A stretch of DNA of 9,093 nt from Candidatus Fermentibacterales bacterium (GTDB lineage Bacteria > Fermentibacterota > Fermentibacteria > Fermentibacterales > JAFGKQ01). Below the pieces are notes generated by a model. That model saw nothing but the letters and a program-made list of their open reading frames with translations, made no database searches and had not been told where the DNA came from. A program made the position numbers and the translations under genes. The stretch spans positions 1 through 9,093 of the forward strand of contig JAFGKQ010000099.1 of NCBI GenBank assembly GCA_016928495.1, given 5' to 3'. Shown here piece after piece: positions 1-7,686 of this stretch (within the stretch, counting starts at the first letter, position 1; every line of letters begins with the position of its first letter).

Positions 1-29
1 ATCGGGCACTTCGGCCCCCGGTTGCCGGA

Positions 30-1355
30 TCAGGGGCCCGGGCTCTCCACGAGCAGGTGGGGAAGCCAGTCGCTGCCGATCAGGTGCAGCGAGGACTCCA
101 CGGAGATGATCCCGGAGAGCAGATCGTAGACGTTGCCCGAAACCACGGCCCGCCCCATCCTGCCCACTATCTCCCCGCTCTCGACGAGGAACGCACTGGA
201 CGTGTCGAAGGAGAAGTCGCCGGTGATCACATTGCTGCTGCCGCCGGAGAGGAGGTCTAAGACAAGCAGACCGCTGTCCATGTCCTCGAGCATCCCCTGG
301 AAGCTCGCCTTTCCCGGTTCCATGGTGAGGTTCGTGCAGACGGGCTCGGGTGGGTCCGTGCAGTTCCTCCCGGCACTGCCCGTGGATTCGGTTCCCGCCT
401 CCCAGGCAGTCGCCAGGTCGTAGAGGAAGCCACTGAAGACGCCCCTCTCGAACAGCGGCTTGTCCCTGGTCCTGATCCCTTCCGCGTCGAACGGCGCCGA
501 GGCGGCCCCGTAGTCCAGGGCCGGCCTGTCATGGAGCGTTAGCATGCTCGACAGGACCTTCTCTCCCTGCTTGCCGATGAGCGGGCTTGATCCTCTGAGC
601 CTTCGGCGTGCGCTCACGCCGGTCCTCAGTGCCTGCAGAAGGACGGCGAGCGCACCGGGTGACATCAGCAGGGGCCCCCGGACCGGCCCGTCTGCCCGGC
701 GGGAAGCCCAGGTGAAGGCCCTGAAGGCCTCGGCGGCTATCTCCTCGGGCTGCATGGCGATGTACCCGGAGGTCCATCCGTGGTAGTAGGGGAAGAGCCC
801 TTCCGAGGTGGGGAAGGAGAACCTCAGGGCCAGCCTGAAGGCCGCCTTCCGGTAGGACTCCAGAAACCCCCTCGAGTTGCCCAGTGTCACGGTCACGTCC
901 TCGAGGGACATCGAGCCGATCAGGCTGGCATGCGGCGACAGGTCCGCGAGAGCAGCCCGGAGCCTGTCGAGGAAGTCGCCCATTCCGGCATGGGTCATCG
1001 AGGATGCGTCATGATGCACCAGCCTGGGCTCTGCGTTGCAGGGGGGTCCCAGCTCGGCGGGCAGCTCGTACTCGACTGGCTGCCCGGACCTCGCGGAGGA
1101 GATGGCTCTCTCGATGAGATCCGCCTGCTCTTCCGGCTCGGACGTGCTCGCCATGCCGAGCTTCCCATGCCGGAACATCCGGAGGCCGGAACAGGCGGAC
1201 GACCCGGCGGAGAACTCGATGCACCCGGAAGGAAGCAACGCTGCTCGCATGAGGCCCTCCTCGACCAGGAGAACCTCGGACTGGGAGGAGACCCTCGCTG
1301 ACAGCTCCAGAGTCCTGCGGACCAGGCCTCCGGTGTCGCCTTCATGCGCGCTCAC
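30..1355 (-). CDS. pmbA: TldE/PmbA-type subunit of the TldD-TldE peptidase
   Basis: About 441 aa, close to the usual length of the family. The partner TldD supplies the zinc site. This subunit has no HExxxH, as expected for TldE/PmbA, and is known in other bacteria to be needed for the cytosolic TldD-TldE heterodimer that trims or degrades unstructured peptides. Visible family signatures are APFDAEG (about residues 287-293), GVFSGFLYD (305-313), the TNLTMEPG stretch (about 341-348) and the C-terminal ITGDFSF core (377-383) followed by VESGEIVG. The start is taken as GTG at 1355, which overlaps the tldD stop as GTGA. GGAGG lies about 4 nt upstream, inside the end of tldD. An upstream in-frame ATG at 1433 would add 26 low-complexity residues wholly inside tldD and is unlikely. 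The N-terminal half is divergent from the E. coli proteins. The natural substrate is unknown. Confidence 0.88.
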   Translation of the reverse strand: MSAHEGDTGGLVRRTLELSARVSSQSEVLLVEEGLMRAALLPSGCIEFSAGSSACSGLRMFRHGKLGMASTSEPEEQADLIERAISSARSGQPVEYELPAELGPPCNAEPRLVHHDASSMTHAGMGDFLDRLRAALADLSPHASLIGSMSLEDVTVTLGNSRGFLESYRKAAFRLALRFSFPTSEGLFPYYHGWTSGYIAMQPEEIAAEAFRAFTWASRRADGPVRGPLLMSPGALAVLLQALRTGVSARRRLRGSSPLIGKQGEKVLSSMLTLHDRPALDYGAASAPFDAEGIRTRDKPLFERGVFSGFLYDLATAWEAGTESTGSAGRNCTDPPEPVCTNLTMEPGKASFQGMLEDMDSGLLVLDLLSGGSSNVITGDFSFDTSSAFLVESGEIVGRMGRAVVSGNVYDLLSGIISVESSLHLIGSDWLPHLLVESPGP

Positions 1356-2764
1356 GACACCTCCATGCCCTCGAGCAGGAGATGGGGGCCTCCGTAGCTG
1401 ACCGGCATGAAGCGCTGCTCCCCCTTGGAGCACCCCCCTATGCTGCTGTGGAGGGACAGGTCGTTGCCCACTGCCGCGATGGACATCAGAACGTCGAAGA
1501 CCCTTCCGGAGATCGTGACGGGCCGCAACGGCTTCCTGATCCTCCCTCCGGAAACGGTGCGCGCCTCCTCCGCGGTAAAGGAGAACCTCGACATGTCAGT
1601 GGCGCCTCCCAGGGAGCCTCGAAGGTAGAGGCCCCTTCCCATCTGCCCGAGAAGCGCGTCCAGAGACCGCGAGCCGGGCTCCACATAGGTACAGGACATC
1701 CTGACCGAGGGGGGGTGCATGTGGTCCAGCGCCCTCGCATTGCCGGTGCTCTTCTCTCCCATCATCCCCGCCGTTTCCAGCGAGTGCATCCTGTCGACTA
1801 TCCTGCCTGCCGATACGAGCTGGGTCCGCTGCCCCGGTACGCCCTCGTCGTCGTAGGCGCAGCTTCCGGGAAGCCCGAAGTGCGTTGCGTCGTCGACGAT
1901 CGAGAGAGACTCGACACCTATCTTCCTTCCCCTCCTGAGCGCGTCCGACACGACCGGGTTGGCTATGAGGAAGTCGGCCTCGCTGACGTGCCCGAAGGCC
2001 TCGTGCACCAGTACTCCGGCGAGCTGGGGATCTATGACGACCGAGCATGGGCCCGTCTCCACGGTCCTGCTGGTGTCTCTCTCGGCGAGGCTCTCGACCA
2101 TCTGCTCCACCAGGTCCTCTCTGTGGCGCACGAACTCGAAGCCTCCCCTGTAGGCGATGTCCCTGGAGACGTGGGTCTTGTGCTGGCCGCCCACGGCCTC
2201 CATCCTCAGCCCGCAGAGGCTGTGCCGCTCGAGCACGTCGGTGCCACGGGAGTTGAGCACCGCCCTGGCGCCGAGCACCTGCCGGAAGTGGACCCTGGTG
2301 GATGCCTGGCGTATGGTGGAGGCGAGCAGCTCGCTGTACCTCCTGCAGAGGAAGACCTTCTCCCTCGTGGTCACGTCGGCCAGTGGCTCGATCACCGGCG
2401 GGTCGAAGACGCCTCTGGAGGCTGGGCATTCGGCGAGAGCGACGGGCCCTGCGCCACGCTCACGGGCCAGGAGGCATGCCAGCTCGATCGCTTCGGGGAC
2501 ATTGCCGTCAGCGGGAAGCCAGGCGCTTCCCCAGGAGCCGTCGACGAGGGCTCGAACGTAGGCTCCGGTCTCGCGGTGGTCCGTGGCCCGGTCGAGCTCC
2601 TTGCCGACCTGAAGGACTTCCATGAGGTGCTTCTTCTCGATCCTGACTTCCAGGAAATCGACCGGCGAGCCGCCGATCGCTCTGGAGGCGGCGTCCCGCA
2701 GCCTGTCGAAGGAATCGAGGTCTCCATCGCCTTCCGGCAGGAGGCCTCGGGTGGAAGTCGGCAT
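1352..2764 (-). CDS. tldD: TldD-type zinc metalloprotease subunit
   Basis: A 470-aa protein, near the usual family length. The zinc-binding and catalytic motif HEAFGH (HExxxH) lies at residues 254-259. The C-terminal GGCSKG carries Cys445, matching the cysteine reported as the third zinc ligand in E. coli TldD. YDDEGVPGQRTQLV and the NARALDH...CTYVEPG region are also typical of the family. With TldE it forms a cytosolic heterodimeric peptidase acting on unfolded peptides and, in some hosts, on peptide-antibiotic or cofactor precursors; the substrate here is unknown. The start is ATG at 2764, five nt after the TPR gene stop. An in-frame upstream start at 2854 would add 30 residues overlapping that gene and has no family similarity. 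The Shine-Dalgarno before 2764 is poor, so translational coupling is likely. The stop overlaps the pmbA start by 4 nt. Confidence 0.93.
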   Translation of the reverse strand: MPTSTRGLLPEGDGDLDSFDRLRDAASRAIGGSPVDFLEVRIEKKHLMEVLQVGKELDRATDHRETGAYVRALVDGSWGSAWLPADGNVPEAIELACLLARERGAGPVALAECPASRGVFDPPVIEPLADVTTREKVFLCRRYSELLASTIRQASTRVHFRQVLGARAVLNSRGTDVLERHSLCGLRMEAVGGQHKTHVSRDIAYRGGFEFVRHREDLVEQMVESLAERDTSRTVETGPCSVVIDPQLAGVLVHEAFGHVSEADFLIANPVVSDALRRGRKIGVESLSIVDDATHFGLPGSCAYDDEGVPGQRTQLVSAGRIVDRMHSLETAGMMGEKSTGNARALDHMHPPSVRMSCTYVEPGSRSLDALLGQMGRGLYLRGSLGGATDMSRFSFTAEEARTVSGGRIRKPLRPVTISGRVFDVLMSIAAVGNDLSLHSSIGGCSKGEQRFMPVSYGGPHLLLEGMEVS

Positions 2765-2769
2765 CGCCG

Positions 2770-3540
2770 TCAGTCGTTGCCCGGAGTGTCGGGTGGTATG
2801 TACTCGCCGGCCCTGGCCAGTTCCTCCAGTATCATGGAGGCGGAATCGGCCCACTCGCCGCCGGGGCTGATCATCAGGTACGAGTTGATGGCGTCCACGG
2901 CCCTCATGTAGTCTCCCCAGCCGAGGTAGATCCTTGCCAGCTCGGCGAACGCGGGCGCGTAACCGGCCGCGATGGCCGGCATCAGGAGGTCTCTGCCCGC
3001 GGCTCCCTCATCCCTGACCCGGAGAACGGAAGAGAGCATCACCCTTGCCTCCAGCTCCTCCTGTCCACCGGAGTCCACCAGCCTTCCGAGCGACTGCTCC
3101 GCCAGGAGGGTGTCTCCGGAGCCCAGGGCGGCCTCGGCCCGGATCAGCCAGAGAGCGGGGGAAGACGGGTCCAGCTCGAGGGCTCCCTCGACGGAGTCGA
3201 GAGCCTCCGTGAAACGCCCGGTCATGGTCAGCAGCCCGCTCAGCTCCTCGACGCCCCTCGGATCCTCGGGGTAGAGCTCGAGGAACCTGCGGTAGTAGGT
3301 CTCCGCGCTGGGGTAGTTGCCCTGCTGGCAGTATGCCCTGCCCATGCCAAGAAGCGCCTCCCCGCACCCGGGATCGATCTCGAGAGCGGAGAGGAACTCG
3401 GTTCTTGCCTGCTCCAGGAGGCCCTGCTGAAGGTAGGCGCGCCCCGTCTCGCATCTGAGCTCGAGGGTGAGCTGCTCGACGGGCACAGAGTATGCCACGG
3501 CAGCGATCAGGAGGGCGAGAGAGGGGATCAGAAGACGCAA
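2770..3540 (-). CDS. Exported TPR-repeat protein, first gene of the tldD-pmbA operon
   Basis: 256 aa. The first 17 or so residues form a hydrophobic signal peptide (MRLLIPSLALLIAAVA) with likely cleavage after AVA or AYS. There is no lipobox cysteine, so a periplasmic rather than lipoprotein location is inferred. Tetratricopeptide repeats follow at about residues 30-57, 61-94 and 95-127, with a weaker pair at 128-160 and 196-228. They show the usual pattern of small residues in helix A, helix B and a closing Pro (for example ALEIDPG, FLELYPEDP, ALELDPSSP). Such repeats bind protein partners; none can be named. The start is a TTG: no ATG or GTG is in frame nearby, and GGAGGAAAGG stands just upstream. 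The C-terminus is proline- and acid-rich. tldD follows after 5 nt, so they are probably co-transcribed. No enzymatic motif is visible. Confidence 0.85.
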   Translation of the reverse strand: MRLLIPSLALLIAAVAYSVPVEQLTLELRCETGRAYLQQGLLEQARTEFLSALEIDPGCGEALLGMGRAYCQQGNYPSAETYYRRFLELYPEDPRGVEELSGLLTMTGRFTEALDSVEGALELDPSSPALWLIRAEAALGSGDTLLAEQSLGRLVDSGGQEELEARVMLSSVLRVRDEGAAGRDLLMPAIAAGYAPAFAELARIYLGWGDYMRAVDAINSYLMISPGGEWADSASMILEELARAGEYIPPDTPGND

Positions 3541-3547
3541 TGCGTGA

Positions 3548-3557
3548 CCTTTCCTCC
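3548..3557 (-). promoter_or_regulatory. Shine-Dalgarno site deciding a TTG start
   Basis: On the minus strand this reads GGAGGAAAGG, 7 nt from its end to the TTG at 3540. It is the main reason for accepting TTG as the start of the TPR protein gene. The four codons just upstream (AAA GGT CAC GCA) contain no other start. Confidence 0.6.
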
Positions 3558-3572
3558 GTTGTTATCGGGATA

Positions 3573-3602
3573 TATATAGTCCGATCGAAACCTTCTCGTC
3601 AC
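3573..3602 (-). promoter_or_regulatory. Possible promoter of the TPR-tldD-pmbA operon
   Basis: The 108-nt divergent intergenic region (3541-3648) holds TATATATA at 3571-3578, the only clearly AT-rich island in this GC-rich window. On the minus strand TATATA (3573-3578) lies 18 nt downstream of GTGACG (3597-3602), which matches four of six positions of a sigma-70 -35 box. The implied transcription start near 3565 would leave a leader of about 25 nt holding the Shine-Dalgarno site. For the plus-strand gene no convincing -35 box at proper spacing was found. The -10/-35 consensus of this organism is unknown, so this is only suggestive. Confidence 0.3.
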
Positions 3603-3648
3603 CATTGTTTCTGGCTGATCCGGCCGGTTGATCCCGGGAGACTGCGAC

Positions 3649-5025
3649 GTGAACGCACAGACACCAGATCTCGTTGTGATCGGCGCGGGGCCCGCAGGCT
3701 ACGTGCCCGCCATCAGGGCGGCCCAGTTGGGGGCGAGCGTCGTGCTCTTCGAAGAGGACAGCGTGGGCGGGACGTGCCTGAACAGGGGCTGCATCCCCAC
3801 GAAGACCATGGTCGCCACGACTCACCTTCTGAGACGCGCTTCCAGAGCCGGCCGCCTCTCGCTGCAGGGGGGACTTGCTCCCGACTGGCCGGCTCTGGCC
3901 CGAAGGAAGAGCCAGGTCGTCTCGAGGCTGCGCAAGGGGGTGGAGGGCAGGCTCGACCAGCTGGGAGTCAGACTGGTGAGAGCCAGGGCAACTCTGGCGG
4001 GGCCCGGCCTGGTCAGAGTTGAGGAGAGCGGCGATGAGTTGCGACCCCGGTTTGTCCTTCTCGCGCCGGGGTCTCTGCCCCTCGTACCCGGTCCCCTCGC
4101 CGGCGACGGCATTCTGACGAGCGATGACGTGCTTGGCTGGGAGAGCCTCCCGGAAAGCCTTGCGATCATCGGCGGCGGTGTCATAGGCTGCGAGTTCGCA
4201 TCCGTTCTCTCCGCGATGGGAGTGGACGTGACGATAGTGGAGATGCTGCCGGCGATCCTGCCAGGAGTGGATCCGGACGTGAAGGCCGTTGTCCATGCGA
4301 GCCTGACCAAGGGGGGAGTGAGGGTCATCACCGGGGACGGGGCCGGCTCGATCTCGAGACCGGCAGGGAGCACTGGAGCGCAGGTGACCCTGCTGAGCGG
4401 GGAGAGCCTTACCGCCGACAGCGTCCTGGTCGCGGTCGGGAGAAGGCCCAGAGTCTCCGGTCTCGGGCTCGACGAGGCCGGAGTCGAGCACGGGAAGAGC
4501 GGCGTAGTGACTGACGAAAGGATGCGGACGACCGCTCCCGGCGTCTTCGCATCGGGAGACGTGACCGGCAAGTGGCAGCTCGCTCATGCCGGTAGCGCCC
4601 AGGGGCTCGTGGCCGTGGATGCGATGCTCGGCAGGGGCGACAGGCCTCTGGACCCGGACGCCGTGCCTTCATGCATCTTCACGGATCCGGAGATCGCCGT
4701 CGTGGGGCCCGGGGCGGAGGAGCTCGAGAGGCGCGGGATCGAGTACCTGACCGGAACCTCGAGGTACCTTGCCAACGGCAGGGCGGTGGGCATGGTCGAG
4801 ACGGAGGGCTTTCTCAAGCTTCTCGTGAGCGCCTCCGACAGGACGGTGCTCGGAGTCCAGATAGTCGGAGCCGAGGCCAGCAGCCTTGTGGGAGAGGCCG
4901 TTCTCGCGGTCAGCCTTCACCTGCCGGTGGAGCGGGTCGCCCAGGCGGTCCACCCTCACCCGACGCTGTCGGAGCTGTTCATGGAAGCGGCGGAGTCGCT
5001 CTGCGAAGGCGCCATCCATGGCTGA
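3649..5025 (+). CDS. lpdA: Dihydrolipoamide dehydrogenase (E3), FAD flavoprotein
   Basis: A 458-aa class I pyridine nucleotide-disulfide oxidoreductase. It reoxidises dihydrolipoyl groups of 2-oxoacid dehydrogenase or glycine-cleavage complexes with NAD+, in the cytosol. Motifs in order: FAD-binding GAGPAG at residues 12-17; redox-active disulfide GGTCLNRGC with Cys43 and Cys48, followed by IPTK; NAD-binding GGGVIGCE at 175-182; second FAD motif ASGDVTG followed by LAHAGSAQG; and the C-terminal dyad HPHPTLSE with His437 and Glu442 in the spacing of E. coli Lpd. These motifs favour Lpd over glutathione or mercuric reductase. The start is GTG at 3649, with GGGAG at 3636-3640. A TTG at 3628 in frame would add only seven residues of no family similarity. 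The third residue after GPAGY is Ala but the second is Pro (GYVPAIRAAQLG), where Ala is usual. No E1, E2 or lipoyl-protein gene is adjacent. It overlaps mazG by 8 nt. Confidence 0.93.
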   Translation: MNAQTPDLVVIGAGPAGYVPAIRAAQLGASVVLFEEDSVGGTCLNRGCIPTKTMVATTHLLRRASRAGRLSLQGGLAPDWPALARRKSQVVSRLRKGVEGRLDQLGVRLVRARATLAGPGLVRVEESGDELRPRFVLLAPGSLPLVPGPLAGDGILTSDDVLGWESLPESLAIIGGGVIGCEFASVLSAMGVDVTIVEMLPAILPGVDPDVKAVVHASLTKGGVRVITGDGAGSISRPAGSTGAQVTLLSGESLTADSVLVAVGRRPRVSGLGLDEAGVEHGKSGVVTDERMRTTAPGVFASGDVTGKWQLAHAGSAQGLVAVDAMLGRGDRPLDPDAVPSCIFTDPEIAVVGPGAEELERRGIEYLTGTSRYLANGRAVGMVETEGFLKLLVSASDRTVLGVQIVGAEASSLVGEAVLAVSLHLPVERVAQAVHPHPTLSELFMEAAESLCEGAIHG

Positions 5026-5794
5026 TGACGCCATGGCTGCCTTCCGGGAGCTGCTGCAGACCGTGAGAAGGCTCCGCGGGCCGGATGGCTGCCCCTGGGA
5101 CAGGGAACAGACTCCGGCAACCCTGCGCCCGTTCCTTCTGGAGGAGGCCTTCGAGGTGGCCGACGCCGCCGAGAGACAGGACTGGATGCACCTGAGAGAC
5201 GAGCTTGGCGACCTGCTGCTGCACGTTCTGATGCTGTCCGTCATAGCCGAGGAGTCGGGGGAGTTCACTGCCGCCGATGTCATGCAGGGCATCAACGGCA
5301 AGCTCGTCAGAAGGCACCCCCACGTGTTCCGCCCCGGTGTGGGAGAGCACATGTCCCCGGGCCAGGTGGAGCAGCAGTGGGAGACGATCAAGTCGAGGGA
5401 AAGGGAGGGAAAGGGCTTCTTCGGAGCCATCCCGGCCATACTCCCCGCCTTGCAGTGCGCATGGCGCATACAGCAGAGGGCGGCGGACGTGGGTTTCGAC
5501 TGGCCTGATTTCACCGGTGCCTGGGACAAGCTGCTCGAGGAGATGGAGGAGTTCCGCGAGGCGATGGATGGCGGCGATCCGGAGGGCACGAGAAGAGAGC
5601 TCGGTGACATTCTGTTCTCCATCGTTAATGTTAGCAGATTAGTAGGGATTGAGCCGGAGCTGGAGCTGCGGACGGCCAACCGGCGGTTCGTAGAGCGCTT
5701 CGAACGGATGAGGACGATCCTGGCGGACGATGGGGTCGAGCTTGGAAAAGCCACCCTTGACCTGATGGAGCGGGCTTGGCAGAGTGCAAAGTAG
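5018..5794 (+). CDS. mazG: MazG-type nucleoside triphosphate pyrophosphohydrolase
   Basis: 258 aa, the size of the two-domain E. coli MazG (about 263 aa). It hydrolyses NTPs or dNTPs to the monophosphate and pyrophosphate with Mg2+, clearing damaged nucleotides and affecting (p)ppGpp levels in some bacteria. The N-terminal domain has the GPDGCPWDREQT signature (residues 21-32), EExxE as Glu42, Glu43 and Glu46, then ExxD as Glu62 and Asp65, followed by RRHPHVF (98-104). The C-terminal domain repeats the metal site: Glu174, Glu175 and Glu178, then Glu194 and Asp197. Both domains therefore look catalytically intact. The start is ATG at 5018, inside the end of lpdA. A second in-frame ATG at 5033 is an alternative that would drop five residues. 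The upstream Shine-Dalgarno is weak, consistent with coupling to lpdA translation. A local dip in GC near 5620-5650 falls inside the second domain and does not break the frame. Confidence 0.95.
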   Translation: MADDAMAAFRELLQTVRRLRGPDGCPWDREQTPATLRPFLLEEAFEVADAAERQDWMHLRDELGDLLLHVLMLSVIAEESGEFTAADVMQGINGKLVRRHPHVFRPGVGEHMSPGQVEQQWETIKSREREGKGFFGAIPAILPALQCAWRIQQRAADVGFDWPDFTGAWDKLLEEMEEFREAMDGGDPEGTRRELGDILFSIVNVSRLVGIEPELELRTANRRFVERFERMRTILADDGVELGKATLDLMERAWQSAK

Positions 5795-5902
5795 TGGAAC
5801 TCCGGTTGCAGCTCCGGGCTTCATGGAGCAGGAAGGGTAGTTATATCCCTTTGCAGCGTGCGTTCTGGTGAGGTGAGATATGACACAGCGAAAGGAGCAC
5901 CC

Positions 5903-7654
5903 ATGAGATACCTGTTCTCCGTTCTGGTCCTGGCATCGCTCGCGATGGCAGGAACCGTTACTCCTGACCTGGCCGCCGAGCTTGCTGGCGCGGGATCCGA
6001 CGATCTGATCCCGGTCCTGGTGAAGCCGGTCGGGCGCGTTGACCCGGCCTACTTGGCAGCAGCCACGGCAGGCATGGACAGGGATGCCAGACGCGACTTC
6101 GTCGCGGAGGTGCTGAAGGCCAAGGCCGACGAGACCCAGCAGGGCATCCTGGATGTGCTGTCATCCGCCCCGTCGGAGCAGGTCAGTGGAGTCCGCTCGT
6201 TCTGGATCGTTAACGCGGTCGCCTGTGATGTCACTCCCGCTCTGGTGAGAGAGCTCGCCACCCGCGAGGACGTCCAGTACGTTCGCTACAGGTTTTGCGC
6301 CGACATCCTGATCGAGCCCGTCGACGTCCATCCCTCCAGCTGCCTCGACGCAAGCCGTGCCAACGCCTGGGGCGTTGACAAGATCGAGGCTCCCGAGGTC
6401 TGGGGCTGGGGCTACGAGGGCGCCGGAGTGCTGGTGAGCGTCATCGATACCGGTGTCAACTACAACCACCTCGACCTTCACAACCAGATGTGGCACGACA
6501 CCGATGCCGGCTACCACTACGGCTGGGACTTCGATGACAACGACGGCGACCCGATGGACCAGTACGGCCACGGTACGCACTGCGCCGGCAGCGTTGCCAG
6601 CAATGGCACGGCCGGGACGACCTGCGGTGTCGCGCCCGAGGCCACGATAATGGCGCTCAGGGTAGGCGTTACCTTTGCCGACGAGCAGGATGTCTGGGAT
6701 GCCATGCAGTTCAGCATCGACTATGACGCGGACGTCATAACGATGTCACTTGGCTGGCCCCAGAGCCAGAGCCCCCAGAGGACCGAGTGGAGAGAGGGCG
6801 AGGAGAACATCCTCGCTGCCGGCATCTTCCACTCCGTTGCCGCCGGCAACGAGGGCGGCGACCCGAACGACTGGGGCGACATCCGCACCCCGGGCGACAG
6901 CCCTCCCCCCTGGCTGCATCCCATGCAGACGACCACCGGCGGTCTCTCGGCCGTCGTCACGGTGGGGGCGACGGATACCAGCGACAACCTCGCCTCGTTC
7001 TCCAGCCTTGGCTACTCCACCTGGATGTACGACGCGCCGTGGCACGATTATCCCGACTCGCCTCCGGAGATCGGGCTGATCGATCCCGACGTGTGCGCCC
7101 CCGGCGTGAACATAGTGAGCTGCAGCTACACGAACCCCTCGGGCTACACCACGATGAGCGGCACCTCGATGGCGACTCCTCACAATGCCGGGCTGGTCGC
7201 GCTGATGCTCTGCGCCAACCCGAACCTCTCGGTCGCCAAGATCGATTCGATACTCGAGGTCACCGCTCTCGACCTGGGCTCGGCCGGCAAGGACAACTAC
7301 TACGGCTCCGGCAGGATCCAGGCTCCCGAGGCAGTGTCGGCAGCCCTTGCCGTCGGCATCGAGGATGACATGGGCGGGTTCCTTCCGCCGGGCGTCCTGT
7401 TGTCCCAGGTATACCCGAATCCCGCATCGGACGTCGTCTTCTTCGATGTCTACGTTCCCAACGGCGGGCAGGCCAGGATCGAGGTCTTCGACCTGGCAGG
7501 CCGTGTCGTCGGCTCCGTCGGCACAGGGCCTCTCGGTGCCGGTAGCCACAGCCTGAGCTGGGACGTGCCGAGCGGCGTCAGTGCAGGCATCTACTTCCTG
7601 CGCGCGACCGGCGAGGGCCAGGTCGTGACCAGAAGGCTGACAGTAATCAGGTAG
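5903..7654 (+). CDS. Secreted S8 subtilisin-like serine protease (copy 1) with C-terminal sorting domain
   Basis: 583 aa. The start is ATG at 5903 with AAAGGAG 5 nt upstream; an in-frame GTG at 5858 would put 15 hydrophilic residues before the signal peptide. Signal peptide 1-16 (cleavage after AMA) is followed by an I9-like prodomain to about residue 140, with PVLVKP and the DVQYVRYR strand. The S8 catalytic domain has Asp182 (VIDTG), His223 (YGHGTH), oxyanion-hole Asn316 (AAGNEGG) and nucleophile Ser422 (SGTSMATP), so it should be an active endopeptidase. An acidic block follows the catalytic Asp (about 194-220). Residues about 500-583 form an Ig-like sorting/anchoring module (VYPNPASD, IEVFDLAGRVV, GIYFLRATG...RRLTVIR) like the type A sorting domains of type IX secretion or FlgD-like domains. 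It is probably cell-surface or extracellular; the substrate is unknown. It lies 108 nt after mazG, with no convincing promoter in that gap, and is followed by a paralogue. Confidence 0.94.
   Translation: MRYLFSVLVLASLAMAGTVTPDLAAELAGAGSDDLIPVLVKPVGRVDPAYLAAATAGMDRDARRDFVAEVLKAKADETQQGILDVLSSAPSEQVSGVRSFWIVNAVACDVTPALVRELATREDVQYVRYRFCADILIEPVDVHPSSCLDASRANAWGVDKIEAPEVWGWGYEGAGVLVSVIDTGVNYNHLDLHNQMWHDTDAGYHYGWDFDDNDGDPMDQYGHGTHCAGSVASNGTAGTTCGVAPEATIMALRVGVTFADEQDVWDAMQFSIDYDADVITMSLGWPQSQSPQRTEWREGEENILAAGIFHSVAAGNEGGDPNDWGDIRTPGDSPPPWLHPMQTTTGGLSAVVTVGATDTSDNLASFSSLGYSTWMYDAPWHDYPDSPPEIGLIDPDVCAPGVNIVSCSYTNPSGYTTMSGTSMATPHNAGLVALMLCANPNLSVAKIDSILEVTALDLGSAGKDNYYGSGRIQAPEAVSAALAVGIEDDMGGFLPPGVLLSQVYPNPASDVVFFDVYVPNGGQARIEVFDLAGRVVGSVGTGPLGAGSHSLSWDVPSGVSAGIYFLRATGEGQVVTRRLTVIR
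6488..6532 (+). repeat. Near-perfect 45-nt direct repeat, copy in protease 1
   Basis: These 45 nt differ from 8414-8458 at one base only (TAC here, TTC there, giving Tyr or Phe). They encode MWHDTDAG, then Y, then HYGWDF. Synonymous positions are also identical, unlike the surrounding paralogous sequence. Confidence 0.9.
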
Positions 7655-7686
7655 GCTCCTGGAGACAGGACCCCTGTGTCCGAGGT

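Noticed and set aside
1-9. A possible next gene on the minus strand starting GTG at 9 after a GGGGG tract.
   Set aside because: Only three codons lie in the window, so it cannot be supported.
30-2764. A peptide-antibiotic (RiPP) cluster around tldD and pmbA.
   Set aside because: No precursor peptide, cyclisation or transport gene is visible; TldD-TldE is widespread without such clusters.
1382-2911. A 509-codon open frame on the plus strand, antisense to tldD.
   Set aside because: It is antisense to a gene with the HExxxH motif and family signatures. The composition (many G, P, R, H) and lack of any domain look like a GC-skew shadow.
3562-4587. A 341-codon open frame antisense to the lpdA gene.
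   Set aside because: It lies opposite a gene with all Lpd motifs, and its product shows no recognisable domain.
5600-5650. Short low-GC stretch as a sign of transferred DNA.
   Set aside because: It lies inside an intact conserved mazG domain (ELGDILF and following helix) and is only tens of bases long.
4669-5754. A 361-codon open frame antisense to lpdA and mazG.
   Set aside because: It is serine- and proline-rich low complexity and spans the junction of two real genes on the other strand.
5811-5829. GCTCC and GGAGC inverted repeat after mazG as a terminator.
   Set aside because: Only a 5-bp stem with a 9-nt loop and no T-run follows; too weak to call.
5795-5902. Promoter for protease copy 1 in the gap after mazG (TTATAT at 5841, TTGCAG at 5851).
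   Set aside because: No pair of -35 and -10 boxes with proper spacing and good match; the gene might be read from its own or the upstream promoter.
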